Counted from the stretch's first letter, positions 53,237-62,359 are shown. The stretch: DNA of 64,000 bases from Cytobacillus firmus (GCF_023715565.1 NZ_JAMBOJ010000005.1:1-64000), one strand, 5' to 3'. Made by a program: numbers and translations. Notes: generated by a model from the letters alone, not told the origin.

Positions 53237-54280
53237 TCACTCTTTTGGCCGGCTAATTCCTACTTCCTCTGGTGACCGATTTCCAACACCAATATCCCAA
53301 AGCAGCCAGCTTGTTTTTTCGGTGATTTCTTTTGTATATTCCTGACTATCCTCAATATCTGTGAGAACAATTGCCCTTTTCTTTGCAAAGGCCTGAAATT
53401 CATCACTCTTGATTGCTTTGTTGTACGCGTCTCTAATTTTAATGACGATTTCTTCAGGTGTTCCATGCTTTACAGCCGGTCCCCACCAGGTTCCCTCCGG
53501 TACATATTTATCCAAATCAGAAACAAAGTCAGTGACCGGTGGGATTGATTCAAGTCCATCTACTTCAAACGCTTTATTATCCATAACAGCCAGTGAACGT
53601 AGATCTCCTGCCCGAAGCAAATCCACTACCTCATTAACCCCGCTGATTGAAAAATCGACCTCCCCTTTCATCGCAGCCATGGCAGCATTTGAACCGGAAT
53701 CGTATGTGATAATTTCGGCATCTCCACCCACAACACTATTCAAAATCTCCAGAGTGAGGTGCCATGGATCCCCAATCGCTGCCACACCAACCTTTGCATT
53801 TCCATCCTTCAGTAGCTGAACCACATCATCAAATGTCTTCAGGTCAGATTTGGCTTTGACTGTAAGATTGGCAATCCCCATGGCGCCAATTCCTATTTGC
53901 TCGAAATCCTTATATGTTAAATCTGTCATGCCCATTGTTGGAAAGACTCGGACCAGATCCGTTTGAAAAAGAATGGTATGTCCGTCAGACTCTTGTTCGT
54001 TAACATATTCAAGGGCTAATGCACTAGAGGCTCCAGGCATATTTCTAACCGCAATGGATTCTCCTAATTCTTCCTGAAGGATTGGCTGCAGGGTCCGGGC
54101 CATCGTGTCAGTACCGCCCCCTTCACCAAAACCGACAATAATTTCAATTGGCTGTGAAGGGTAATCATTGGCTGTTTCCTTGCTGTTTCCAGCTGCCTTT
54201 TTAGTTGATTGGTTGCCTGCACAAGCCCCTAATATCAGAACCACTGAAAACAGAACCAGAAACATCATTTTTATTTTCAT
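53237..54280 (-). CDS. tctC: Tripartite tricarboxylate transporter, binding lipoprotein
   Basis: 347 residues. Lipobox LGAC (Cys20), then the Bug/TctC fold: YPSQPIEIIVGFGEGGGTDTMART, and TWWGPAVKHGTPEEIV. Binds a carboxylic acid outside the cell for the TctA/TctB channel. Its start overlaps the tctA stop by 4 bases. Confidence 0.92.
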   Translation of the reverse strand: MKIKMMFLVLFSVVLILGACAGNQSTKKAAGNSKETANDYPSQPIEIIVGFGEGGGTDTMARTLQPILQEELGESIAVRNMPGASSALALEYVNEQESDGHTILFQTDLVRVFPTMGMTDLTYKDFEQIGIGAMGIANLTVKAKSDLKTFDDVVQLLKDGNAKVGVAAIGDPWHLTLEILNSVVGGDAEIITYDSGSNAAMAAMKGEVDFSISGVNEVVDLLRAGDLRSLAVMDNKAFEVDGLESIPPVTDFVSDLDKYVPEGTWWGPAVKHGTPEEIVIKIRDAYNKAIKSDEFQAFAKKRAIVLTDIEDSQEYTKEITEKTSWLLWDIGVGNRSPEEVGISRPKE

Positions 54281-55794
54281 ACGTTTGCCCCCTTAGGCTT
54301 TATTTTCCTCCATAAGTGTTTTAAGCGTTTTGTCAGGAATCCATTTTGATTTAAAAGTAGAAATACAATACAGACCAGCAGGAAAAGACTAATTGGCCGC
54401 GTAAAGAATGGCCCGAACGAATAATCGGCACTAACCATGGCCCTGCGGAAATTCTGTTCCGCCATTAAACCAAGGATTAACCCTAACACTAAAGGAGGGG
54501 CAGCGAGCCCAACTTTACGCATAAGAAAACCGACGATCCCAAAAAGAAACATAATTCCAATATCAAATGGCCGGTTGTTTACTGCAAATGTCCCTACCAC
54601 ACTAAAAACCGTCACAATCAGCAAAACTATACTCCTGGGAACAGTTAGGATTTTCTGAAACAAATAAGAGAAAAATAATCCAAATACCAGCATAAACGCA
54701 GCAGATATCGTTAAAATGATGAAAAATTGATTTAATATATCAGGGTTTTGTGTAAGTAAAAGCGGACCCGGCTGCAATCCGTGGAGCAAAAGCCCTCCTA
54801 TAATAACTGCCGTAACTGCATCACCAGGGATGCCAAGTATTAACATCGGTATATATGTACCTGGCACACAAGCGTTATTCGCTGTTTCTGCAGCAACGAT
54901 TCCTTCTGGATTTCCCTTGCCAAAGGTCTCAGGCTTCTTACTTCTTCGGCGGGCCACATCGTAGGAAACCCAGGCTGCAACATCTGCGCCAACACCTGGA
55001 ATCGCTCCAATAGATGCTCCAATTATTGAAGATCTTCCGCCGGCTGGCAAAAACTTCACTAACATTTTCCACGGTGGAATACTGGATTGGAATTTCTCCG
55101 CTTTTAAAGGCTTCTTCAGCTGCATAATAGAGTCGATTACCTCAGCTATTCCGAAGACCCCAATTAATACAGCAATTAGGCTAAAACCATCCATGAGAGC
55201 GCTTTCTCCAAAAGTAAAACGCTGGGCACCAGTGATCTTATCCATTCCTACAGTGGCAAAAGCTAATCCTAATATCCCGGAAATAAGCCCTTTCGATAGT
55301 GATGCAGCCGTTAGGTTTGCACTGAGAATAATTCCAAACATGGCAAGCAGAAAATACTCCCATGATCCGAAATTCATACTTATATCCAAAAGAAGCGGCG
55401 CCCCTATTAGAAACAATACAGCTGCCAGAATTGTGCCTAAAAAGCTTTGGAAGGTAGCAAGTCCTCTTGCCAGTCCTCCCTCCCCCCGCTGAGCCATTGG
55501 ATAGCCATCCATAGCCGTTGCAGCGGAGGCAGGTGTACCTGGAATATTTAAGAAGATGGCTGGCGTGGATCCGCCATAGGTTCCTCCTATATGAACAGAC
55601 ACAATTAAAACCATTGCTTCTATCCATTCCATCCCCCAGGTAAATGAAATCAGCAAGGATACTCCCATAGTAGTGGTCAGACCCGGAAGTGCACCTACTG
55701 CCATCCCCGCAACTGTGCCAATAAGAAATAAAAGCATGATCTTAAATGTAAAGAAACTGGCCAGCGATTCGCCGATTAAACTTATTTCTCCCAA
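54277..55794 (-). CDS. tctA: Tripartite tricarboxylate transporter, large membrane subunit
   Basis: 505 residues, about twelve helices. GTVAGMAVGALPGLTTTMGVSLLISFTW and GSTPAIFLNIPGTPASAATAMDGYPMAQRGEG are the two diagnostic TctA motifs, repeated in the second half (SIGAIPGVGADVAAWVSYD). It is a cation-coupled carboxylate transporter. Start ATG 14 bases after the stop of the first operon gene. Confidence 0.95.
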   Translation of the reverse strand: MGEISLIGESLASFFTFKIMLLFLIGTVAGMAVGALPGLTTTMGVSLLISFTWGMEWIEAMVLIVSVHIGGTYGGSTPAIFLNIPGTPASAATAMDGYPMAQRGEGGLARGLATFQSFLGTILAAVLFLIGAPLLLDISMNFGSWEYFLLAMFGIILSANLTAASLSKGLISGILGLAFATVGMDKITGAQRFTFGESALMDGFSLIAVLIGVFGIAEVIDSIMQLKKPLKAEKFQSSIPPWKMLVKFLPAGGRSSIIGASIGAIPGVGADVAAWVSYDVARRRSKKPETFGKGNPEGIVAAETANNACVPGTYIPMLILGIPGDAVTAVIIGGLLLHGLQPGPLLLTQNPDILNQFFIILTISAAFMLVFGLFFSYLFQKILTVPRSIVLLIVTVFSVVGTFAVNNRPFDIGIMFLFGIVGFLMRKVGLAAPPLVLGLILGLMAEQNFRRAMVSADYSFGPFFTRPISLFLLVCIVFLLLNQNGFLTKRLKHLWRKIKPKGANV

Positions 55795-55807
55795 ATAAAC
55801 CTCCTCC

Positions 55808-56788
55808 CTAATCTATATAGAGTTCTCCATCTTTCATAAGGATTTTCCCATCCACTATGATAGTCGGTTTTCGAATCACTAAATCACAATGCCCCGGGGC
55901 TCTGATACTGCTTCCAAATGTGATCCCATTGCCAATTCCAATATGCATGGTCCCGAACTCTGCCTCGTCTTCCAGCTGTCCTCCTCTGCCAATTTTCGCT
56001 TTTGGATTCATGCCGATTCCCATTTCCACTGCGCAATATACATTGGGATGATTATAACTTTCCAGCGTTTGCTTAAGCTTTTCAGCATCTTCTTTTCCTT
56101 CGATGGAGATGATTTTCCCTTCTCTAAAGACGACTTTAACCGGCTCTTCACACGCCCTGCCCGGCACAATGGCCCCATCAATGTACATGACTCCTTCTGT
56201 AGTTCCTTCTAGTGGTGCCACAGCTGTTTCAATACATGGGGGAGGAGAAATACTTCCAGGCTCATGACAAATTCCTGTTTGAGGGACGGCATGCCGTCCG
56301 GTTATAGACATAGAAAGCTCCGTTCCTAAACGGGTAGTGATGCTTAACTGTTCCCCTTCTTCAAGAATGGCGGAAACTTTATCGATTATTTTCTTCTGGG
56401 CAAAATAATCGATATCCAGTGAACCATCTAAGAAAACCTCTTCATTAGCATCAGGCATAAATATTAATCTGGCACCTGCATTACTGGCTTCTTTTCTGGC
56501 AGTAGAATGATTAATAGAAAAGGTTGTCGGGGCAACGATGGCATCAGCTGCTTTCATTGCCTCTGCAATGATTCTTGGCGGTTCATCCCCATGCCTTGTA
56601 GTGGGATTCATGATGGTCATCACCACTTTTGCTCCCATGCCTTCACCAACAAGTGCGAAAACTTCCCCGATTTCAGTCGTATTTGTATCCGTTAAAATCA
56701 ATAGGTTTTCTCCCGGCTTTACATTTAGACATGTCTTCAATAATGTCTGGACGGATTTCACCATAAACATTTTATTTATGATTTTCAT
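55808..56788 (-). CDS. NicX / M29-aminopeptidase-like protein, copy A
   Basis: 326 residues, first gene of the sigma-54 operon. ATG at 56788 has GAGGGGGAG 4 bases upstream; the longer frame to 56815 would start at or before the transcription start. Shared motifs with copy B: AADAIVAPTTFSINHSTAR, EMGIGMNPKAKI, FGTMHIGIGNGITFGSS, GHCDLVIRKPTIIVDGKIL. The conserved Glu, His and Asp could bind a metal. Its place as first gene suggests it acts early on the substrate, for instance as an amidase or peptidase-like hydrolase. Confidence 0.75.
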   Translation of the reverse strand: MKIINKMFMVKSVQTLLKTCLNVKPGENLLILTDTNTTEIGEVFALVGEGMGAKVVMTIMNPTTRHGDEPPRIIAEAMKAADAIVAPTTFSINHSTARKEASNAGARLIFMPDANEEVFLDGSLDIDYFAQKKIIDKVSAILEEGEQLSITTRLGTELSMSITGRHAVPQTGICHEPGSISPPPCIETAVAPLEGTTEGVMYIDGAIVPGRACEEPVKVVFREGKIISIEGKEDAEKLKQTLESYNHPNVYCAVEMGIGMNPKAKIGRGGQLEDEAEFGTMHIGIGNGITFGSSIRAPGHCDLVIRKPTIIVDGKILMKDGELYID

Positions 56789-56824
56789 TGCACTCCCCCT
56801 CGTTTTTTCCTTCAACTAGTTAGA

Positions 56825-56842
56825 ATGCAATTACCGTGCCAA
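56825..56842 (-). promoter_or_regulatory. Sigma-54 (-24/-12) promoter
   Basis: Minus strand TTGGCACGGTAATTGCA: TGGCACG (56841-56835), 4 bases, TTGCA (56830-56826 region). This matches the sigma-54 consensus TGGCACG-N4-TTGCW exactly. Transcription would start near 56815, 27 bases before the first gene. Confidence 0.9.
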
Positions 56843-56940
56843 GTTGTGATTTATATATATATTTTAATAAAAGCCCCCTGTTTATAAGGGATATACAGGA
56901 CAACTTCTCTTTTGCAAAAAACATCACTAAGATCCATTGT

Positions 56941-57050
56941 TCGCAATTTGCAAAAAAAACATAGAAGATCTGTCCAAATTATAAAAAAAAGACAAATCTG
57001 CTATGTTTCTAGGGTAATCGCAATTTGCGAACTATAATTGCATTTTGCGA
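56941..57050. promoter_or_regulatory. Three palindromic activator sites upstream of the sigma-54 promoter
   Basis: TCGCAATTTGCGA at 57018-57030 is a perfect palindrome around a central T. Related sites are TCGCAATTTGCAA (56941-56953) and TTGCATTTTGCGA (57038-57050; partly inside the activator gene's end). They lie about 100-220 bases upstream of the promoter, as expected for enhancer sites of the adjacent activator. Confidence 0.75.
56951..57006 (-). terminator. Terminator of the sigma-54 activator gene
   Basis: Minus strand: ACATAGCAGATTTGTC, loop, CAGATCTTCTATGT type arm (two mismatches), then TTTTTTTT. It lies between activator sites 1 and 2. Confidence 0.65.
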
Positions 57051-58816
57051 TTAATCTCGTATTTATTAATTTTCCTGTAAAGCGTTGCTACATTTATACC
57101 TAGTTCATCTGCTGCTTGTTTTTTTCCATTCAATGTATCACCGTATTTTTTTAATGCATCCTTTATCATTCTTTCTTCCATTTCTGCTAGAGTAATATTT
57201 TCTTTAACATCGTTCAGCGGATCATGATGACGGATTCTTGGAGGCAGGTTTTCTACTCTAATCCAGTGGTCAGTTGCCATGTTTATGGCATATTCCACTG
57301 CATTTTGGAGTTCACGAATATTACCTGGCCAATTATACGAACACAGCCTATTCTCCGCTTCAGGAGTGAAACCTCTCACTTTTTTTCCAGTAATTTTGTC
57401 ATAGTGCTGTACAAAATACTGAAGGAGGACTGGAATATCACCCTCTCTTTCCCTCAGTGGCGGGATATGCAGCGGAATAACGCTTAACCTAAAAAATAAA
57501 TCCTGTCGGAATTCCCCATCTGCTACCATCTTTTCTAAGTTTTTATGGGTTGCTGCAACCACTCTTATATCAATATCTATAGAAGTATTAGATCCAATTC
57601 GTTCAATTTTTCTTTCTTCCAGCACTCTCAACAGCTTCACTTGTAAATGCAATGGCATATCACCTATTTCATCCAGAAAGATGGTGCCTCCTTGTGCCAT
57701 TTCAAATTTTCCAGGCTTTCCGCTCTTCCTTGCACCCGTAAAAGCACCCTCGCTATACCCAAACAATTCACTTTCCAGTAAATGTTCAGGAATGGCGGCA
57801 CAATTTATGGCCCGAAATGGTTTTTTAACTCTTTTGCTCTCTTGATGCAGCGCTCTCGCAAAAAGTTCCTTTCCCGTCCCGCTCTCTCCCAGGAAAATGA
57901 CTGTAGAATCGGTTGCCGCAACTTTTTTGGCTGCAGCCTTTGTTTGCAATATAGCATGGCTTTTCCCTACTATAATATCGAATGTAGAATCATCTACCTC
58001 TGATGTAATAGAATAGGCAAACTTTTGAACTTCAGCTAAATCTTTGAGTGTAATCGCACATCCAATAATTTGCCCGTTATGGATCAAAGGATTAGCACTA
58101 ATGATGACTTGAATCACTTTTCCGTTCACAACAAGAGAACATTCCTTATCTGAGTATCCTTGTCCGGTAGAAAATACTTTTGTAATCGGCAGATTTTGAA
58201 TAACTTCGGAAATATTTGAAGTTAACACACTCTGTTTTTTTATATTTAGTATTTTTTCTGCGGAACGGTTCATCTCTAATATAAACCCTTTTTGATCAAC
58301 AGCAATGATGCCCTCATACATGGATTGAATTGTCACTTGCAGCATTTGTGAGGTTGATAAATATTTCTTTAATAAAGATGTTCCATTTATTTTGCTGCTG
58401 ATTAAATCCGCCATTTTATCGAGATAATTGGATAATATACGGTGCTTCTCTTTAAATTCATTTTTTTGTTTTTCAGAGAATGCCGTTAAACTGATAACCC
58501 CGACAATTTCGCCCTCATGTGTTAATGGATAGGAAACATCTGATTTTTCAGGGCAATTCTGATGAAGGATACAGCTTTTACATACGTCATGGAAACCTGG
58601 CTCTAAATTGTAAACAGGCTGATTTGTTTTTAAGACCTCTTCGATGATGTGCCCCCGAACCGGCTCTCCTACAACAGCATGCGTGCCCCCGCCTGTAGCC
58701 GTAACAACAACTTTGTTTTTATCATAAATAATAACTTCTAAAGACAACACAGACTTAATGGCTTCTGCTACTAAATTCACTTCTTCTTGAATTTCAAAAA
58801 GGATTGATTTACCCAT
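57032..58816 (-). CDS. Sigma-54-dependent activator with PAS and Fis-type DNA-binding domains
   Basis: 594 residues. N-terminal sensor-like region (1-140) with a cysteine cluster C79-x2-C82-x5-C88; PAS domain (about 155-270, SMYEGIIAVDQKGFILEMN); AAA+ domain with Walker A GESGTGKE (310-317), GAFTGA (357-362, sigma-54 contact) and LDEIGDMP; C-terminal Fis-type HTH (KKQAADELGINVATLYRKI). It should activate the downstream operon with sigma-54. Start ATG after AGGAGG. Confidence 0.94.
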   Translation of the reverse strand: MGKSILFEIQEEVNLVAEAIKSVLSLEVIIYDKNKVVVTATGGGTHAVVGEPVRGHIIEEVLKTNQPVYNLEPGFHDVCKSCILHQNCPEKSDVSYPLTHEGEIVGVISLTAFSEKQKNEFKEKHRILSNYLDKMADLISSKINGTSLLKKYLSTSQMLQVTIQSMYEGIIAVDQKGFILEMNRSAEKILNIKKQSVLTSNISEVIQNLPITKVFSTGQGYSDKECSLVVNGKVIQVIISANPLIHNGQIIGCAITLKDLAEVQKFAYSITSEVDDSTFDIIVGKSHAILQTKAAAKKVAATDSTVIFLGESGTGKELFARALHQESKRVKKPFRAINCAAIPEHLLESELFGYSEGAFTGARKSGKPGKFEMAQGGTIFLDEIGDMPLHLQVKLLRVLEERKIERIGSNTSIDIDIRVVAATHKNLEKMVADGEFRQDLFFRLSVIPLHIPPLREREGDIPVLLQYFVQHYDKITGKKVRGFTPEAENRLCSYNWPGNIRELQNAVEYAINMATDHWIRVENLPPRIRHHDPLNDVKENITLAEMEERMIKDALKKYGDTLNGKKQAADELGINVATLYRKINKYEINRKMQL

Positions 58817-59274
58817 TAATATCCTCCTAATACATTAGTTCCTCCTAATGAGCAGGAAAGTTTATCTGTCTCTCAGATTTGCTTCATGATATATATCATT
58901 CGATTTGAAAATCGAAAAACCTCTGGAAAATTCTGAATATTCACGACAGTAGTGGTTTTTAATATAACATTTTTTCTAGGAAATATTTCGATAGTTTATA
59001 AGATTGATGGGGCAAAACACTGGTTAGAATCATCCTGCTGGTACAGATCCTGTTCAATATTTTCCCAAGCAAAATAAGCAACTTACTGTTAAAGTTGCTA
59101 GAAACATACTATTTTTATTGCATAAATCTCGGTTGGGGCACAGTTTCCTCAAAACTTAGACTAATAATAGTAGTCCCGCCTCTCCCACTACCGTTATACC
59201 AATCAGAGAAATACCTGCCAAATCCTTCTCATGTTAAAATACTATTATATTATCTAGTAAAGGAATGAATCCCT
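58817..59274. other. Intergenic region between activator and GIY-YIG gene
   Basis: 458 bases between divergent genes. An 8-bp stem (AGCAACTT/AAGTTGCT, 59078-59099) is the only structure seen. No ORF or repeat was recognised; both promoters must lie here. Confidence 0.4.
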
Positions 59275-60369
59275 ATTAATCTCCCTGACAAGATAAAAAA
59301 CCTGCCAGTAACTCCAGGCGTCTATCTGATGAAGGATTCCCAGGGCCAAGTTCTGTATGTGGGAAAAGCGAAGAATCTTAAGAATCGGGTTCAGTCTTAT
59401 TTCCGGAACTCTGCGAACCATTTACCGAAGATTAAAAAGCTGGTTAAACACTTAAGGGATTTTGACTACATCCTGACAGATACCGAATTTGAGGCTTTTA
59501 TGCTTGAATGCCAATTAATAAAAAGCATTAAACCGCTCTATAATCGAATGATGAAGAGTCCGCAGTCATTCATATATATATCGATTGATCTTACTGGCAA
59601 TCACCGTAAGATTGATATTGCCTTTGATCCTATTGAAAAAGATGGCAAGGTTTATTTTGGCCCTTTTACAAGCCGGAGAAGAGTGGAAAGAGCTATCCGG
59701 GGGTTGAAAGAATGCTTTAAGCTGAATTGCAGCAATCCTAATGGAACAAACTCAGCCTGCCTGAATTATTCCTTAGGCTCATGCCTTGGCCGGTGTCTTG
59801 GAGGGCCTGCGGAACAACAGTACAATGACATTCTGGACAGGTTTATCAATTTTCTGAAAGGCACAGACATGAGTATCTTGGAAGACATGAATCAAATGAT
59901 GCTGAGTGCCTCAGAAAATTTTGAGTTTGAAGCGGCGTCCGCCTATCGGGATCATATACAGGCCGTAAGCACCCTGCTGAAAAAAGAAAAGGTAATCGAA
60001 TTTACGGAAGAAAATCATACCATCGCTGCGATTGAAAGATTATCAGATACAACATTGAAACTTTTCCTTATTAAAAGGACAGATATTCTGTTCAGCCAAA
60101 GCTATGCAGCAGTAAACAGCATGGAGGAAAAGATAAAAACGGACATTTTAGCTCATTTTAAAAATGATGAAACACAGGCTGCCGGAGAGATTAGCAGAGA
60201 AGAAATCGATGTTGCGCATATTATTTACCGTTATTTACACAGCGGCAGCTGCTCTTATTTCATCATTCAGGAAAGCTGGCTGGATTCTGAGAATCATGCC
60301 GCCCTGGATTCAGCATTAAAGAATTTACTGCATAACCAACACTTTGAGCCCCCTATTCATCATGAATAA
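59275..60369 (+). CDS. GIY-YIG nuclease, UvrC-like (Cho type), probable ATT start
   Basis: About 364 residues. GIY-YIG domain (GVYLMKDSQGQVLYVGKAKNLKNRVQSYF, with E in DTEFEAFMLE) and a UVR-type helix pair (about 205-235), without the C-terminal RNase H half of UvrC. This is the Cho layout (damage incision). Homology begins before the first ATG at 59329: the codons from 59275 read INLPDKIKNLPVTPG, and the frame is closed by TGA at 59266. AAAGGA sits 10 bases before ATT (59275), so AUU is the likely start. Starting at 59329 would cut off the GVYL strand. Confidence 0.85.
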   Translation: MNLPDKIKNLPVTPGVYLMKDSQGQVLYVGKAKNLKNRVQSYFRNSANHLPKIKKLVKHLRDFDYILTDTEFEAFMLECQLIKSIKPLYNRMMKSPQSFIYISIDLTGNHRKIDIAFDPIEKDGKVYFGPFTSRRRVERAIRGLKECFKLNCSNPNGTNSACLNYSLGSCLGRCLGGPAEQQYNDILDRFINFLKGTDMSILEDMNQMMLSASENFEFEAASAYRDHIQAVSTLLKKEKVIEFTEENHTIAAIERLSDTTLKLFLIKRTDILFSQSYAAVNSMEEKIKTDILAHFKNDETQAAGEISREEIDVAHIIYRYLHSGSCSYFIIQESWLDSENHAALDSALKNLLHNQHFEPPIHHE

Positions 60370-60379
60370 GGGGCTTTTT
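60347..60379 (+). terminator. Terminator of the GIY-YIG gene
   Basis: AGCCCCCTATTC pairs with GAATAAGGGGCT, followed by TTTTTCC. The stem overlaps the gene's stop codon. Confidence 0.85.
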
Positions 60380-60410
60380 CCATTCCAATTTAGCATGCTA
60401 ATCATCCTGA

Positions 60411-61469
60411 TCAGTTCACATACTCATTCGTGAACGCATCATCCACCCTGAAAAGAATGGTATATGGATGAATATCTTTAAAATAATACGCAGGCTCTCC
60501 CCTGTGTTCCGTTAAATCAATTATCTCAGGTATATCAAAATTCCGCAGCTTTACCCTGAGCCTTTCAATGGATTTGGTGAAGGTTCTCTTTTTCACCTCG
60601 CCATCACTTCCTGTTCTTCCGAAGAAATCCCGCATCGTGATTCTTGTACATGGATTCTCTCTGCTGGAGGACAGTATTAAATGTCTGATCATATTCGCCT
60701 CTGTTGGGGTAATGATGGGATCCTGCCCATTTAATAGGAGAATATTTTCCCGGTCATTAAAGTAGAGAACCAGCTCATCAGCTTCACTGTTTCCAAAGAT
60801 GGTTTCGCACTCTTCCTTTGAGCAGGTTCCGGTTTTGTTTTTTGTGATTTTGTAGAAGGCATGGTTATGCAGGTAGGTTTCGTTGGCTGTTAAGGCTTCA
60901 GTTAACGGGGACAGCTCTGCTTTCGGGAGCTGATCCGGATATGGAAGTTTTCCCATCGTTTCATAGGTTTCGTTCGCAACATGCAGTCCGCTATTGGCTA
61001 AATACATATGAGCATGAAGTTCCTGCTGCTGATTAAGGCTGCAGCTTGGGTCACCGATCAGATGCTTGCTTAAGGCCTGCTGGAAATAGCGGACTGCAGA
61101 ACCGTATTTGCCATGTTTATAGGCTAGACAGCCGAGACGGTAATAGGCTATTGGCAGTTTTCGCTCCAGTCTTACCGCCTTTAAGAGTGATTCCACCGCA
61201 TCCCCGTCATCCTTGAAGTGATTCATTTTTAAGTAGGAGCCATATTTAATTAGAGTGGATACCAGCAGTCTTTTCGTTTGCTTAAAGGCGTCATCGTAGT
61301 ATGGGCCATTATTTTTAGCCAGATTGGTAAGCTTTTTAAACATCGTTTCATAAAGGATCACCAGCTGCATGTAATAGCCGTAATCGCCTTTTTCGCCGTT
61401 TTCATGCATATGATGCTCCAGTTCCTCCAGCTCATCAAGGGTTAAGTCTTTTATCTTTAACGTTCTCAT
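60411..61469 (-). CDS. TPR-like / winged-helix transcriptional regulator
   Basis: 352 residues. The N-terminal two thirds are helical repeats of TPR type (AYYRLGCLAYKHGKYGSAVRYFQQALSKH). The C-terminal part has an OmpR-like winged helix (TPTEANMIRHLILSS, TFTKSIERLRVKLRNF). ATG at 61469 with GGGG 7 bases upstream; upstream ATG (61472) is also possible. The pairing of TPR and winged helix resembles SARP/BTAD regulators in reverse order. Target unknown; divergent from a DinB-like gene. Confidence 0.75.
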   Translation of the reverse strand: MRTLKIKDLTLDELEELEHHMHENGEKGDYGYYMQLVILYETMFKKLTNLAKNNGPYYDDAFKQTKRLLVSTLIKYGSYLKMNHFKDDGDAVESLLKAVRLERKLPIAYYRLGCLAYKHGKYGSAVRYFQQALSKHLIGDPSCSLNQQQELHAHMYLANSGLHVANETYETMGKLPYPDQLPKAELSPLTEALTANETYLHNHAFYKITKNKTGTCSKEECETIFGNSEADELVLYFNDRENILLLNGQDPIITPTEANMIRHLILSSSRENPCTRITMRDFFGRTGSDGEVKKRTFTKSIERLRVKLRNFDIPEIIDLTEHRGEPAYYFKDIHPYTILFRVDDAFTNEYVN

Positions 61470-61676
61470 CATTACACCCCAATCTATTAAGAAACGTACC
61501 ATTCAACACTTTCACTATATAGAAATCAGCCGCCAGTTTCGCGCGAATATTGTCGAATGAATTGTGAAGATTTTGTAACAGTTCTATGTCTTGCTTATCC
61601 AGACTGACAGGATGAGCTCCTTGAAAAACACGAACAGGTGTTTTATAATTTAGTTCAATGAACGGAGGGATTCTTT

Positions 61677-62180
61677 ATGTACGTGACAGTCTCAGACTTT
61701 ATTAAAGAGTGGAACAAAGAAGCACAGCTTACACAAAACGTTTTAGACGGATTAACAGATGATTCTTTAAAGCAGCAGGTTTACCCGGAAGGACGCACAT
61801 TAGGAAGAATTGCGTGGCACTTAACAGCAAGTATTCCGGATTATTTAGCTCACTTCGGAGTAAAAGTGCCAACAACAGAAGATGAAGCAAATGTCCCCGC
61901 TTCGGCAAAAGAGATTGCGGGTACATTCAAAAAACTGAGTGAAGAAGCAGCACAGGCGATTCAACAGCAATGGACAGAGGACACATTGAGCCAGACACAG
62001 AACGCATTTGGACGAGAAGAAACCAATGCACAAATTTTAATGGGCTTAATTAAACACATTGTGCATCATAGGGGGCAATTGACCATTCTGATCCGCCAGG
62101 CAGGATTAAAGCCTTTTGGAGTTTATGGCCCGCCTAAAGAGGATTGGGTTCATTTAGGAGTGGACACTCCGCCGCTATAA
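61677..62180 (+). CDS. DinB-family protein
   Basis: 167 residues. The three histidine motifs IAWHLTASI, and IKHIVHHRGQLTILIRQAG give the usual metal site. Excellent ribosome binding site (CGGAGGG, 7 bases). Likely a metal-dependent enzyme of unknown substrate (the family includes bacillithiol transferases). Monocistronic. Confidence 0.9.
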   Translation: MYVTVSDFIKEWNKEAQLTQNVLDGLTDDSLKQQVYPEGRTLGRIAWHLTASIPDYLAHFGVKVPTTEDEANVPASAKEIAGTFKKLSEEAAQAIQQQWTEDTLSQTQNAFGREETNAQILMGLIKHIVHHRGQLTILIRQAGLKPFGVYGPPKEDWVHLGVDTPPL

Positions 62181-62312
62181 AATGATCAAGTTCATCGAGC
62201 GATTTTCTTTGCATAATGAATCTTGTGGATATACATAGGAAGAAGTCTGCTTGAATAATCAGAACACTTGATGAATAGAATGTATTAGTATATTATTTAA
62301 ATAAGAACACAA

Positions 62313-62352
62313 CATAAAAATAAAGACTCGGGTGCTGTCACACCCAAGTCTT
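62313..62352 (-). terminator. Terminator of the type I toxin mRNA
   Basis: Minus strand: AAGACTTGGGTG, loop, CACCCGAGTCTT, then TATTTTTATG. The stem carries one mismatch. It lies about 95 bases after the toxin stop. Confidence 0.7.
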
Positions 62353-62359
62353 CATCTTA

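Noticed and set aside
49722-56788. Calling the paired proteins plain leucyl aminopeptidases
   Set aside because: Only general M29/NicX-like motifs are visible and the operon is not peptide-related, so a specific activity is not claimed.
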